NCBI GenBank assembly: GCA_030530685.1
Contig: JAUMUM010000004.1
Coordinates: 67,739-131,738 of the forward strand
Reading direction: 5' to 3'
DNA: 64,000 nt
DNA from: Actinomycetaceae bacterium
GTDB taxonomy: Bacteria > Actinomycetota > Actinomycetes > Actinomycetales > Actinomycetaceae
Shown: positions 18,478-27,268 of the stretch, in pieces
How the letters are laid out: each line of letters starts with the position of its first letter
Numbering within the stretch: the stretch's first letter is position 1
Notes under the pieces: model-generated
Told to the model about the DNA's origin: nothing
Databases searched by the model: none
What the model saw: only the letters and a program-made list of their open reading frames with translations
Program-made: the position numbers and the translations under genes

Positions 18478-20816
18478 GCGCTTCGTCGATCCTGACCCGC
18501 CGCAGCCTGCGCAAGACCAAGGGGCAGTTCGCCATCGTCGGCCTGCTCGTCGCGCTTGCTTCTATGCAGCTGCACCTGGCCTACGTCCTGCTGACCGACT
18601 ACCCGGCCAATTTGAACCGAACCGCCGACCGGCTCAACACGGAGGACGTGGCACTATTCCTCACCTCCGAAGAAAGCCGCGACGCGGTGACCCAAAAACT
18701 GGACACAGACAAAAGGGTCTCCGAGTACGCCGTCAGCCAAGCCTCCGTCATTGCCTCCGAGTTCGACTACGGCGGCAATATGATGTCGGCCCAAGTCCTC
18801 GTCACCGAGCACGGCAAGAAAACGGATATAGGCAAGGTTGAAACTGTCGAGGAACTACAAGACCGGCAGAAAAACCCGATCTGGCTGCCCCTGACCTTCA
18901 AGTCAGGCGGCTACGATCTGGGCGATACGTTCACGCTGACGACCAGCGAGCGCGAGCACAACTTCCAGGTCCAAGGCTTCACGGTCACACCCATGCACTC
19001 AATGACCTCCATGGGCGTCATTGAGGTGCAGACCGAGGCGGCTTCCGTTCAGACACTGGCGGCATCTCCGACCGCCGAACAGCTCTGGCGCATCCAAGTC
19101 AAGGCCTCCCACGGCCCAGACCTCAGCCTGGCGCTGACGAAGGTGGCCGAAGCCGCCCACACCGGCCCCGGCGCCGCCGTGCCCGGAAACCTGGAACGCC
19201 AGGCGGTCTTTACCATTCAGACCCTGACATCGAATTCCTTCGTTGCCATGCTCGCGCTCTTTTCGCTGATCTTCACGCTGATCGTGGCCACGGTCATCCG
19301 CTTTGTCATCCGCTCGACCGTCGTGCGCGACATGCCTGCCATCGGCACGCTCGGCGCTGTTGGCTTCAGACCCGGGCACATCATGCGAGTCTTGGCACTG
19401 CCCTTCGTCGTCGTGACGGTGGCCGCCGCGCTCCTGGGTGCGGCAGCCACAGTGCCGCTCCTTTCCGTCCTCGAAGATGTGCTCACATCCCAGACGGGTA
19501 TTCCGTGGGATGCAAGCCCGTCGGCGGCCGGCACGGTCATCGCCCTTGCCGCGCTCCTGAGTTGCGTCGCCCTGACGGGAGTTGTGGCTGCCTGGCACGT
19601 GCGCAAAATCCCGCCGGTTCAGGCCCTGCGAGGCGGGCGCAAGGCGCATTCCTTCCATAGCAACCGCCTGCCGCTGGCCTCCAGCCGCGGCCGGGCCCCG
19701 GCGCTTTTGGGCTTGAAGTCGGCCCTGCATTCCAAGGCGCAGAACGCCATGGTCGTCCTGGTGCTTGCCGTGGCGGTCACTGCCTCGACAATCGGGCTGG
19801 GGATCTTCTCCGTCGTCAATGGCAATCCCAAGCAGTTCTCGCAGATGGTCATCGGCGAGCGCGGCGACGTCACCGTCTTGGCCGCCCAGGGGCAGTCAGC
19901 CATAGATCTTCGCAAGGATCTAGCCGGCCAGCCCGGGGTCGACAAGGCAGTGGTCTTCGATAATGACGGCATCTCCAACACCACGCTCAACGACACTCCC
20001 GCTATGCTCAAGATCACCGAGGACTTCTCTGTCTTCGAGAACAACTTGATCTACGAGGGACGTATCCCCAGGCGCGAGGACGAGATCGTCATTGGCGGGC
20101 ATCTTGCCCAGCTCCTCAACGTCAGCGTTGGGGACGAGGTCACACTAGAACACCTGGGCAAAAAGGAGCGTTACCTCGTGACGGGGCTGTCCCAGTCAGT
20201 GTCCAATCTCGGCAGGGAAGCCATGATGACAGTTGACGGAGCGCGACGGGTCAACCCCAGCTACGTGCCGCAGAAAATCGATGTCTACCTCGACTCTTCC
20301 TTCGATACCCAGACCTTCATCGAACGAACACGAAACAGTTTCCCGACCAGAATCGCCCAGTTTGGTGACCTGAAGGCTACCTTTGATGCCGGCATTGGCA
20401 CCTATGTGTCCGCCTCCGTAATGATCGCCATTGCCATCATTGCGCTGACCTTGGTGGCGATACTGCTCATCGTTGGGCTCGTCGTCAGCTTGGCTATGGC
20501 GCAATCACGGCGCGACTACGGGATCCTCAAGTCGCTCGGGTTCACCAACCGTCAGCTGGCCACCTACACCCTGTACGCGCACCTGCCCGCCATCATCCTG
20601 GGCACGGCCGTGGGACTGGTCATTGGCAGCGTGACAGCAATGCCGCTGCTGCAGACGCTGCTGAGCAATGTCGGCATTATGCGCCTGTCGGCCGCTCTGC
20701 CGGTGCACCTGGTGGCGGTGATGGCTGTGGCTGTCCTGGCCCTTTCGGCCACGCTCATGCTCATGCTTGCTAGGAAAACCAGGAGCATCACCTCGCGCGA
20801 CCTGCTGACAGAGTGA
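18474..20816 (+). CDS. FtsX-like ABC transporter permease
   Basis: About 780 aa. One N-terminal helix (residues 15-35), a large extracytoplasmic region, three helices around residues 255-380, a second extracytoplasmic domain (residues about 440-620), and four further helices to the end: the double FtsX/MacB permease layout. LLIVGLVVSLAMAQSRRDYGILKSLGFTNRQL is the canonical FtsX-domain motif region. The ATG at 18474 overlaps the ATPase stop; a GTG nine bases upstream is an alternative. Such mechanotransmission complexes export peptides, lipoproteins or lantibiotics, or act as sensors. Followed by a strong terminator. Confidence 0.9.
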   Translation: MSASSILTRRSLRKTKGQFAIVGLLVALASMQLHLAYVLLTDYPANLNRTADRLNTEDVALFLTSEESRDAVTQKLDTDKRVSEYAVSQASVIASEFDYGGNMMSAQVLVTEHGKKTDIGKVETVEELQDRQKNPIWLPLTFKSGGYDLGDTFTLTTSEREHNFQVQGFTVTPMHSMTSMGVIEVQTEAASVQTLAASPTAEQLWRIQVKASHGPDLSLALTKVAEAAHTGPGAAVPGNLERQAVFTIQTLTSNSFVAMLALFSLIFTLIVATVIRFVIRSTVVRDMPAIGTLGAVGFRPGHIMRVLALPFVVVTVAAALLGAAATVPLLSVLEDVLTSQTGIPWDASPSAAGTVIALAALLSCVALTGVVAAWHVRKIPPVQALRGGRKAHSFHSNRLPLASSRGRAPALLGLKSALHSKAQNAMVVLVLAVAVTASTIGLGIFSVVNGNPKQFSQMVIGERGDVTVLAAQGQSAIDLRKDLAGQPGVDKAVVFDNDGISNTTLNDTPAMLKITEDFSVFENNLIYEGRIPRREDEIVIGGHLAQLLNVSVGDEVTLEHLGKKERYLVTGLSQSVSNLGREAMMTVDGARRVNPSYVPQKIDVYLDSSFDTQTFIERTRNSFPTRIAQFGDLKATFDAGIGTYVSASVMIAIAIIALTLVAILLIVGLVVSLAMAQSRRDYGILKSLGFTNRQLATYTLYAHLPAIILGTAVGLVIGSVTAMPLLQTLLSNVGIMRLSAALPVHLVAVMAVAVLALSATLMLMLARKTRSITSRDLLTE

Positions 20817-20874
20817 GGGCAGGGCCGCGGCTCGGCAGGACATCGAGGCCAGCCAGGCGGAACTTGCCCAGGAA

Positions 20875-20911
20875 CGCGGGGCCGCGGCAGTTATGCTGCG
20901 ACGGCCCCGCG
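20875..20911. terminator. Terminator after the MacB-like operon
   Basis: Hairpin with a 10-base outer stem CGCGGGGCCG / CGGCCCCGCG and an inner CAG/CTG pairing around TTATG, about 58 bases past the permease stop codon. The rest of 20817-21335 contains no supported gene. Confidence 0.75.
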
Positions 20912-21335
20912 CTTCGTCCTGGGCGCACGCCAGGGTCCGAATGCCCGGCCGAGGAAGACGCGAGCAGACACCCCCTGCGATGTGCCCCAATCTCGTCCCC
21001 CGCGTCGCCCAGGTCGGCACTCTGCACATCCGTGGCCTCCTCGGTAGTGCCTTACCTGGAGCCAGGCGGTTTGGCCGGCTCCCCACATATCCGGGAAAGC
21101 GGCCCCCGCCAGCCACGGGGAGGTGCGCGACGACTCTTCGGCACGCCGCCCGCCGGCCTTCACTGCGGCAGAATGCAGTTCGAGTGTAAACGGCGCGCGG
21201 TGGGCAGGCTTCCGCCCCGAGGACTATTCGGGGCGCGCCCACGGAGCGATGCGGCGTCGGGTTCACACGGAGGGAGCCGGGTTCACATGGAGCGATGCCC
21301 GCGGAGCGCCAGGTTTACATTGACGGCATCTCGGC

Positions 21336-22694
21336 CTATGCGGACTCGACGAAGCGCTGCGCGCGGGCGTGCACGCCGTCGACGAGTTCCTCGAGGCTCG
21401 AGGAGTCGCCGTCGGCCTCGAAGGTGCGGCACTGCCGTGCGAGGGAATCGAGTTCGGCTAGGTCTCTGTCGACCGCCTCGATCCGCCGGTAGACCGACTC
21501 CGCCAGGGCTGCGACCTCGTCCGTCAACTGGCGCGAGCCGGCCTCCTGGTCCCACAGGACGAGCAGCTGGCGCGGGATGGCGACGAACTCCTTGGTCTTC
21601 TCAATGTAGTCGGCGGTCTCGGCGGCGAGCTCGCGGTGCGCGGCGGCCTGCCTGGCCATGTCGGCCAGCCCCTGGCGCAGAGCCTTCGACAGCATCTCCA
21701 GCGCGGAGACCGAAAGTTCCGCCTCGGCGTCGCCGTCGATCAACTCGGCCGTGAACCTGGCCATCATCGTCGTGTGCAAACGGGCCAGCGCCACCCTGAA
21801 GCGGGTCGCCGCGCCGTTTTCGTCCAGACGCACGAGCGCGTCGATGAGCCGGCCGACCTCCTGGTCGACGATGTCCTGCATCCGCACCCACACCTGGAGC
21901 AGCTCGAGCAGCGAGCCCAACTCGCCGTCGCTATCCAGCCCCTCGACGACGTCGATCGTCAGGCTCTTGTCACCCATCTCCTTCTCGAGGCTAGCGCCGG
22001 CGCGCCGCAGGGACCGCGAAAGATCCGTCAGGTCCTCCTGCCGACTCATCCACGAGTCCAGTTCGACGGCAATGCGCCGGACATCGCCGAGCATCTCGCC
22101 CAGGACGCCGTCGGCCTGCGGCCGTTCGGGGAACCCCGCGGAAAGCTCCTCGCGCTTGGCGACCTCCGCGGGCAGGGCGAGCTCCTGCAACTCCTCGTAC
22201 GAAGAGAACCCGGCCTGTCCGAGCAGGTGGGCGATGCGCTTGGACCCCTCGGCAGCGACCTCGCGGCGGTTGTGATCCTGTTCCTGGAGCTGGTCCTCGA
22301 ATTCACGCACGTCACGATAGATGGCCAGTGCCGTATCGAAGTACTCCTGGCACATTGGGCGGGTCCGCACGGAAAGGTAGCCACCGTCGGCCAGGGGCGT
22401 GACGGTGGCGAAGACGTCGTACTCGCTTCCGTCGCCGGCGAGGTTACGCACGTATCCGGCGAACGGTTTTCCCGCCCGGAGCATTTCCCACATGGACCGG
22501 AAAACGCCCGACGGCATCTCGGGGTGGCGGACGATATTGTGCGGAGCCCCCGCCAGTTCGTCACGGCTGTAGCGCGACAACTCGACGAAGACCCTATTCG
22601 AATGGCCGATGACCCCGCGCTCGTCGGTGGTCGAAAAGAAGATCTCGTCTACACCCACCTCGTGGGTTGCTCCAGTGATGGCTACGTTGGTCAC
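21336..22694 (-). CDS. Soluble Aer-like PAS domain protein (paralogue 2)
   Basis: 452 aa, GTG start at 22694 with CAGGAG seven bases upstream; the longer open frame to 22928 is not needed. Residues 13-125 repeat the PAS domain of paralogue 1: HEVGVDEIFFSTTDERGVI, PHNIVRHPEMP at 51-61, GYVRNLAGDGSEYDVFAT. The helical C-terminal 320 residues also align throughout, including LARLHTTMMARFTAELIDG and SKALRQGLADM. No membrane helix, kinase, cyclase or methyl-accepting domain. It is transcribed towards the MacB-like operon and divergently from the ABC-2/DesKR-like cluster. Same-length paralogues with complete collinearity point to a duplication and a dedicated, undescribed C-terminal domain. Confidence 0.8.
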   Translation of the reverse strand: MTNVAITGATHEVGVDEIFFSTTDERGVIGHSNRVFVELSRYSRDELAGAPHNIVRHPEMPSGVFRSMWEMLRAGKPFAGYVRNLAGDGSEYDVFATVTPLADGGYLSVRTRPMCQEYFDTALAIYRDVREFEDQLQEQDHNRREVAAEGSKRIAHLLGQAGFSSYEELQELALPAEVAKREELSAGFPERPQADGVLGEMLGDVRRIAVELDSWMSRQEDLTDLSRSLRRAGASLEKEMGDKSLTIDVVEGLDSDGELGSLLELLQVWVRMQDIVDQEVGRLIDALVRLDENGAATRFRVALARLHTTMMARFTAELIDGDAEAELSVSALEMLSKALRQGLADMARQAAAHRELAAETADYIEKTKEFVAIPRQLLVLWDQEAGSRQLTDEVAALAESVYRRIEAVDRDLAELDSLARQCRTFEADGDSSSLEELVDGVHARAQRFVESA

Positions 22695-22992
22695 GTGAAG
22701 GCTCCTGCGTGTCGACTCCTCGGCGGCCCGCGGTCGCCCGTCGTGGCCGGCCCTGCCCGTGGCCGCGCCCCTCCGGCAGCCACACTCGGCCAAGTGTAGG
22801 TGGCCCATTCTGGCAAACCACTGGGAAATCGGGGGTAACTCTACCCGTGGCGTTTTCCGACCGCGTCGCCTCACGGCGCCTGCGTGCCCCGTCACGCCCT
22901 GCCGAGCGGCCGCCGTCGGCCCGCCCACGCCGCCGTCGGCCCGCCGCGCTCCACCTCGCCCGCCCCCACCTCGGCGCCGTCATGCCCGGCGG

Positions 22993-23006
22993 ATGACACC
23001 TGTCAT
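22993..23006. promoter_or_regulatory. Candidate response-regulator binding palindrome
   Basis: ATGACACCTGTCAT, a 6+2+6 perfect inverted repeat 59 bases upstream of the ABC ATPase start. NarL/DesR-type regulators bind short TCAT/ATGA-type palindromes, and the cluster encodes one (26176), so this is a plausible autoregulatory site. Confidence 0.45.
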
Positions 23007-23033
23007 AGGCCGTGCGTGACGCCCGGGAGTTCC

Positions 23034-23063
23034 GCCCAATCCCCGCCAACGCGAGGATTGGGC
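23034..23063 (+). promoter_or_regulatory. Inverted repeat overlapping the ABC ATPase ribosome-binding site
   Basis: GCCCAATCC (23034-23042) and GGATTGGGC (23055-23063) with a 12-base spacer, ending one base before the ATG at 23065. The downstream arm includes the last G's of the GAGGA ribosome-binding site, so folding would hinder initiation. Confidence 0.5.
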
Positions 23064-23064
23064 C

Positions 23065-24039
23065 ATGAACACGACAATACGACCAGAACCGTCAGCAATC
23101 GCCTCGGCGCTGGGAGCATCCGGGCACTCCGCCGACGTCGTCCCGGCCCTCGCCCTCGACGGCGTCTCCAAATCCTTCGGCAAGGTCAAGGCGGTCGACC
23201 GCGTCAGCCTGTCCATCTACCCTGGCGAGATCGTCGCCTTCCTCGGCCCTAACGGCGCGGGCAAGACCACGACTCTCGACATCGCCCTCGGGCTTTCGAG
23301 GCCGACGTCCGGCTCCGTGGCCGTCTACGGCGGCACTCCCCGCGCGGCCATCGACCGCGGGTGGATGTCCGCCCTGCTGCAAACCGGCGGCATCCTCACC
23401 GAGTACCGCGTGAGGGAGCTGGTGAGCATGATCGCGGGTTTCCTCCCCGCAAGCCGCCCGGTCGAGCAGGTGCTCGAGCGCGCCAACCTGACCGATATCC
23501 AGGAGCGGCGCATCTCCAAATGCTCGGGCGGCGAGCAGCAGCGCCTGCGCTTCGCCCTGGCCATCCTCGCCGACCCCACCCTCCTCGTCCTCGACGAGCC
23601 GACGGCCGGCATGGACGTCACAGCCCGACGCCACTTCTGGCAGGCCATGGACGAGGAGGCACAAAACGGCAAGACGATCATCTTCGCCACCCACTACCTC
23701 ACCGAGGCCGAAAGCTTCGCCCAGCGCACGATCATCATGAACGAAGGCCAGGTGGTCGCCGACGCACCCACCGGCGAGATTCGCCGCCACTTCGGCGTCC
23801 AGCGCATCACCGCCGGATTCGACACGCCCGATCACCTGGACGCCGCGGCCCGCCGCCTCGCCCAGCAGGGGCCGGTGTCCCGCACCGCCGACACGCTGAC
23901 CGTCTCCGGCGCGGACACCGTCGCCCTCGCGCGCCTCGTCCTGGACAACCCCGGCGTCGTCTCCATCTCCATCACCGACCGCTCGCTGGAGGACGCCTTC
24001 GAGCAGCTCACGGAAGGCGATGCCAACGACGGCCACTGA
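23065..24039 (+). CDS. ABC-2 transporter ATP-binding protein (linearmycin/bacitracin-type)
   Basis: 324 aa. A 30-residue leader precedes the ATPase core. Walker A GPNGAGKTT, signature CSGGEQQRLRF, Walker B LLVLDEPTAGMD and the switch histidine in FATHYLTEA are intact. The C-terminal domain ends SLEDAFEQLTEG, the usual tail of these exporters. It heads a four-gene set (ATPase, permease, DesK-like kinase, NarL-like regulator), an arrangement known for resistance exporters such as those for linearmycin. Confidence 0.93.
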   Translation: MNTTIRPEPSAIASALGASGHSADVVPALALDGVSKSFGKVKAVDRVSLSIYPGEIVAFLGPNGAGKTTTLDIALGLSRPTSGSVAVYGGTPRAAIDRGWMSALLQTGGILTEYRVRELVSMIAGFLPASRPVEQVLERANLTDIQERRISKCSGGEQQRLRFALAILADPTLLVLDEPTAGMDVTARRHFWQAMDEEAQNGKTIIFATHYLTEAESFAQRTIIMNEGQVVADAPTGEIRRHFGVQRITAGFDTPDHLDAAARRLAQQGPVSRTADTLTVSGADTVALARLVLDNPGVVSISITDRSLEDAFEQLTEGDANDGH

Positions 24040-24082
24040 CCCGGTGTGCCTACCCATGCCACCCACAATCCAGGAGGAAAAC

Positions 24083-24856
24083 ATGCCGACGACACCAAGC
24101 GCCAGTCCTAAGCCGCTTCGGGGCCTGGGCGCGATGATCCGCTACCAAATGCCGTACACCGTCTTCTACCCCGCGGTGTTCATCTTCTCGATAGGCCTGC
24201 CGGTCTTCATGTACTTCATGTTCGGGGCCTTCCAGGACTACGCGAGCCGCTGGAACGGGCACAGTAACGTCTCGGGGCAGGTGATGTTCGCCATGGGCGC
24301 GTACGGAGCCACGCTCGCGGCCGCCTCGATAGGCGCCCAGGTCGGCGTCGAACGCGGCATGGGCTTCAGCCGCCAGCTGGCCCTGACCGCCATGCGCCCG
24401 CGCACCTACCTGCTGGGCAAGCTCGTGCTCTCGCTGCTGTCGGCGCTTTTCGCTCTCCTGACGCTCATGCTCGTGGGCGCGATCGTCGGGGCCGAGGCCG
24501 AAGTCCGCGCGTGGGTCTTCTCGCCGCTACTCATCCTCTTCGGGAGCCTGGTGACCGCCTGCATGGGCGTCGCATTCGGCTACTTGTTCCGCTCCGACGC
24601 CGCCTACGGCATCATCGGCGGCGGCAGCGCGATCCTCGCCTTCCTCGCGGGAATCTGGATCCCGCTGGAGCAGATGCCCGAGTTCTTCAGGGACCTCGCC
24701 CCGTACACGCCGGTCTACGGCGTATTCCAGCTCAGCCAGTTGCCGCTCAGGGACACGACCTTCAACCCGGCGTGGGTCGCGAACATCGCCGCGTGGATCG
24801 CACTGTTCGGCGTCATCGCCCTGTGGCGGATGCGCAGGGACACGTCCCGCCGGTGA
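24083..24856 (+). CDS. ABC-2 type permease
   Basis: 257 aa, ATG at 24083 with a strong AGGAGG ribosome-binding site. Six hydrophobic helices (about residues 22-42, 62-85, 105-135, 140-165, 170-190, 225-245) match the ABC-2 membrane domain, including GFSRQLALTAMRPRTYLLGK between helices 2 and 3 and GIWIPLEQMPEFFRDLAPYTP before the last. It is the partner of the preceding ATPase. Confidence 0.92.
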   Translation: MPTTPSASPKPLRGLGAMIRYQMPYTVFYPAVFIFSIGLPVFMYFMFGAFQDYASRWNGHSNVSGQVMFAMGAYGATLAAASIGAQVGVERGMGFSRQLALTAMRPRTYLLGKLVLSLLSALFALLTLMLVGAIVGAEAEVRAWVFSPLLILFGSLVTACMGVAFGYLFRSDAAYGIIGGGSAILAFLAGIWIPLEQMPEFFRDLAPYTPVYGVFQLSQLPLRDTTFNPAWVANIAAWIALFGVIALWRMRRDTSRR

Positions 24857-24978
24857 CGAACTCGCCTGTGGCGGCCGTGGCACGCCGGTGGCCGGTGGCT
24901 TCTGGCTGCCGCGCACCGGCGTCACGGGCACCCGCGTCGCGGGCGTCGGCAGGCGCCACCGTTCGTTAGGTTTGATTC

Positions 24979-26166
24979 ATGTTCCAGTGGCTGACAGAGC
25001 ATCCGAAGGTAGAAACCCTCTTCTACTCCTGCATCTGGCTGTTTTTCATGGCCTTTCCGACGTACGACGCGCTGTCCATGCCCAATGGCTGGCGGAAATG
25101 GCTCTACCTCGCCGCGATCATTGCCTTCATCGCGGCCTACGTTCGGGTCTGGATCGTTTACCCGACCTTGCCCCGAAGCGAGGACTACCGCGTCCCGCCC
25201 GGACTGTACCTGACGGTCATCTGCCTGTGTGCGCTGGAGTGGTCGATGACCGCGCTCGCCGACGCGACCGTCACCCAGCTCGGGACCTACGCCCTCGCCG
25301 TCATCGCCTTCGCCTTTCCGAGGCGCCAGGGCAAGGTCAGCGCGATACTCGTCCTCACCTCCCAGCTACCCCTCTTCGGGTGGCAAATCGAAACGGGGGC
25401 ACTGACAAGCGAACAGGCCGGAATAACGCTCTTCTTCCTCATCGTCATGTTCTTGGTGTTCTACGGGCTGTCCAGTCTGCTCATCTCCGAGCGCGACCTA
25501 CGCACGTCCAATCAGATGATCCGCCAGCTGACTCAGGCCCAGGAACGCGAAAGAATCAGCTCCGACCTGCATAACATCCTCGGCCAGTCGCTGACGGCCA
25601 TCGCCCTGAAGTCCCAGCTGACCGCCAAATTGCTGAGCATGGACGACGCCGAGGCGAAGCAACGGGCAGCCGCCGAGGTCGATGCCATACGGGGCTTGGC
25701 CGCCGAGGCCCTGGCCGACGTGCGGTCCGTGGTGCGCGATGCCCGGCAGCTGACCCTCGAAGAGGAAATCCTCGCCGCGCGTGAACTGCTTTTGGCCGCG
25801 GACCTCACGCTCGTCGTCACCGGCGAGGATTTCGAGTGCGGCCAGGCGCAGCAGCAGGCGGCCGCCCACGTCGTGCGGGAGGCGGCCGCCAACATCGTCC
25901 ATCATGCCTTCGCCACCCGCTGCGAGATACGCACGTGGAAGGACGGCGTGCGGATCGAGGACGACGGCGTCGGCCGGGCGTCCGGGCAGGTCGGCGGGCG
26001 CAGCGGCACGGGCCTCAAGGCGCTGAGCGCCAGGGTGGCCGAGGCCGGAGGCGAACTGGAGTATGGCAGGGGAAACAGGGGTTGGCAGGTGACCGCCACG
26101 TTTGGCCAGCGCCCGTCCAGTCGTCGTGAGGCCGCCGTGGAAGACGGCCGCGTCCGGCCGAAGTAG
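24979..26166 (+). CDS. DesK-like sensor histidine kinase (HisKA_3)
   Basis: 395 aa. About five transmembrane helices in residues 12-170 without a large extracellular domain, then a dimerisation helix with QERERISSDLHNILGQSLT and an HATPase domain (VREAAANIVHHAF, IEDDGVGRA, GTGLKAL). The phospho-acceptor is H198. The residue after it is N199, where this family almost always has Asp or Glu (HD/HE), which acts as the base for autophosphorylation. Ten bases separate its stop from the regulator gene. It probably senses membrane damage or a membrane-active compound for the upstream exporter. Confidence 0.9.
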   Translation: MFQWLTEHPKVETLFYSCIWLFFMAFPTYDALSMPNGWRKWLYLAAIIAFIAAYVRVWIVYPTLPRSEDYRVPPGLYLTVICLCALEWSMTALADATVTQLGTYALAVIAFAFPRRQGKVSAILVLTSQLPLFGWQIETGALTSEQAGITLFFLIVMFLVFYGLSSLLISERDLRTSNQMIRQLTQAQERERISSDLHNILGQSLTAIALKSQLTAKLLSMDDAEAKQRAAAEVDAIRGLAAEALADVRSVVRDARQLTLEEEILAARELLLAADLTLVVTGEDFECGQAQQQAAAHVVREAAANIVHHAFATRCEIRTWKDGVRIEDDGVGRASGQVGGRSGTGLKALSARVAEAGGELEYGRGNRGWQVTATFGQRPSSRREAAVEDGRVRPK

Positions 26167-26175
26167 TATGCGGGT

Positions 26176-26790
26176 GTGAGCACGAAGATCCGCATCCTCG
26201 TCGTCGACGACCAGTCACTGGTGTGCGGCGCCATTGCCGCGATGCTTGACCTCGAAGACGACTTCGAGGTGATCGGCCAGGCCTCCGACGGCCAGCAGGC
26301 CCTGGCACTCATGGAGGGCACCGACGTCGACGTCGTGCTGACGGACGTCGAGATGCCAGGCATGGACGGGATCGAACTCGCGACCGAGATCCGGCGCCGA
26401 ATGCCCGGCGTCAAGGTCCTCATCGTCACGACCTTTGGCCGACCCGGCTACCTGCGCCGGGCGATGGAGGCGGGGGCTGTGGGCTTCATCGTCAAGGACG
26501 CTCCCTCCGATTCGCTGGCCTCCTCGGTGCGCAAGGTGGTCGGCGGGCAGCGGGTGGTCGACCCGGACCTGGCGGCCGAATCGCTTGCCGCCGCCATGAA
26601 TCCCCTGACCAGTCGCGAGCAGGAGGTCCTGCGCGCCGCCCTGGATGGCGGGACGGCGGCCGACATCGCGCGCACCCTCTGCCTGTCTCAGGGCACGGTG
26701 CGCAATCACCTGTCGGCGGGCATCCAAAAGACCGGGGCCCGCACCCGCACCGAGGCGGCGCTCATCGCCCGGGACAACGGCTGGATGTAG
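26176..26790 (+). CDS. NarL/LuxR family response regulator
   Basis: 204 aa, GTG start. Receiver: D11 D12, phospho-acceptor D57 in VVLTDVEMPGMDG, lysine in FIVKDAPS. DNA-binding domain: LTSREQEVLRAALDG, ADIARTLCLSQGTVRNHLSAGIQKTGARTRTEA, an intact LuxR helix-turn-helix. The partner of the DesK-like kinase; the palindrome at 22993-23006 is a candidate target. Confidence 0.93.
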   Translation: MSTKIRILVVDDQSLVCGAIAAMLDLEDDFEVIGQASDGQQALALMEGTDVDVVLTDVEMPGMDGIELATEIRRRMPGVKVLIVTTFGRPGYLRRAMEAGAVGFIVKDAPSDSLASSVRKVVGGQRVVDPDLAAESLAAAMNPLTSREQEVLRAALDGGTAADIARTLCLSQGTVRNHLSAGIQKTGARTRTEAALIARDNGWM

Positions 26791-26813
26791 CCTTCCCGCA
26801 CACCACAGCATTG

Positions 26814-26844
26814 TTGACTTCGAGCGCGCTCGAACTCGTAGAGT
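26814..26844 (+). promoter_or_regulatory. MerR-type promoter with 19-bp spacer and palindrome
   Basis: TTGACT (26814-26819) and TAGAGT (26839-26844) are separated by 19 bases, the overlong spacer diagnostic of MerR-controlled promoters. The spacer holds a 16-base palindrome TTCGAGCG/CGCTCGAA (26819-26834). The ATG lies only 7 bases past the -10 box, so the transcript should be leaderless. Confidence 0.75.
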
Positions 26845-26851
26845 CGCAGGC

Positions 26852-27268
26852 ATGAACAAGTCCGCCGAACCTTCGCGCCCGGCCCAGCACGAAGGCGCGC
26901 TGACGGTGGCCGAGATGTCCGCCGTCACGGGCGTGTCGGCCCACACTCTGCGCTACTGGGAGGGCGAGGGGCTCCTCCGTGCCGTCGCCCGCTCGGCCGG
27001 CAATCACCGGCTCTACTCCCCGGCCGATGTCGAGTGGGTGCGCTTCCTCGTTCGACTGCGCGAAACCGGCATGCCCATCGCCGCCATGCGCGAGTATGCC
27101 GGCCTGCGGGCGCAGGGCGATGTCACGCTCGGGCCGCGCCTACGCCTTTTGGAGCAGCACCGCGACAGGCTTTGCGAACGGATCGCGGAGCTGAAGCGGC
27201 ACGAAGATGCCCTCGAACGAAAGATCGCCATCTACCACGAGAGCCTTAGGCAGAAAGGAAAGTCATGA
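26852..27268 (+). CDS. MerR family transcriptional regulator
   Basis: 138 aa. N-terminal MerR helix-turn-helix: LTVAEMSAVTGVSAHTLRYWEGEGLL, NHRLYSPADVEWVRFLVRLRETGM; then a coiled helix LRLLEQHRDRLCERIAELKRH. No cysteine pair of the metal-sensing kind is present. SAHTLRYWE with ITELRRHxxxLExKI places it with regulators that accompany small redox enzymes. The ATG at 26852 is chosen because it sits directly behind a textbook MerR promoter. Translation is coupled to the next gene (ATGA). Confidence 0.92.
   Translation: MNKSAEPSRPAQHEGALTVAEMSAVTGVSAHTLRYWEGEGLLRAVARSAGNHRLYSPADVEWVRFLVRLRETGMPIAAMREYAGLRAQGDVTLGPRLRLLEQHRDRLCERIAELKRHEDALERKIAIYHESLRQKGKS

Larger units (their letters stand above)
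22695..23064. other. Divergent promoter region between PAS paralogue 2 and ABC operon
   Basis: 370 bases without a gene. Features seen: the 14-base palindrome at 22993-23006, the inverted repeat at 23034-23063 that touches the next start codon, and a purine/pyrimidine GC-rich central tract (22880-22980) with repeated CCGTCGGCCCGCC words. Confidence 0.6.

Noticed and set aside
22695..22928. Longer start for PAS paralogue 2
   Set aside because: The extra residues are Arg/Gly-rich and nonconserved, whereas GTG at 22694 has a good ribosome-binding site and matches the start of paralogue 1.
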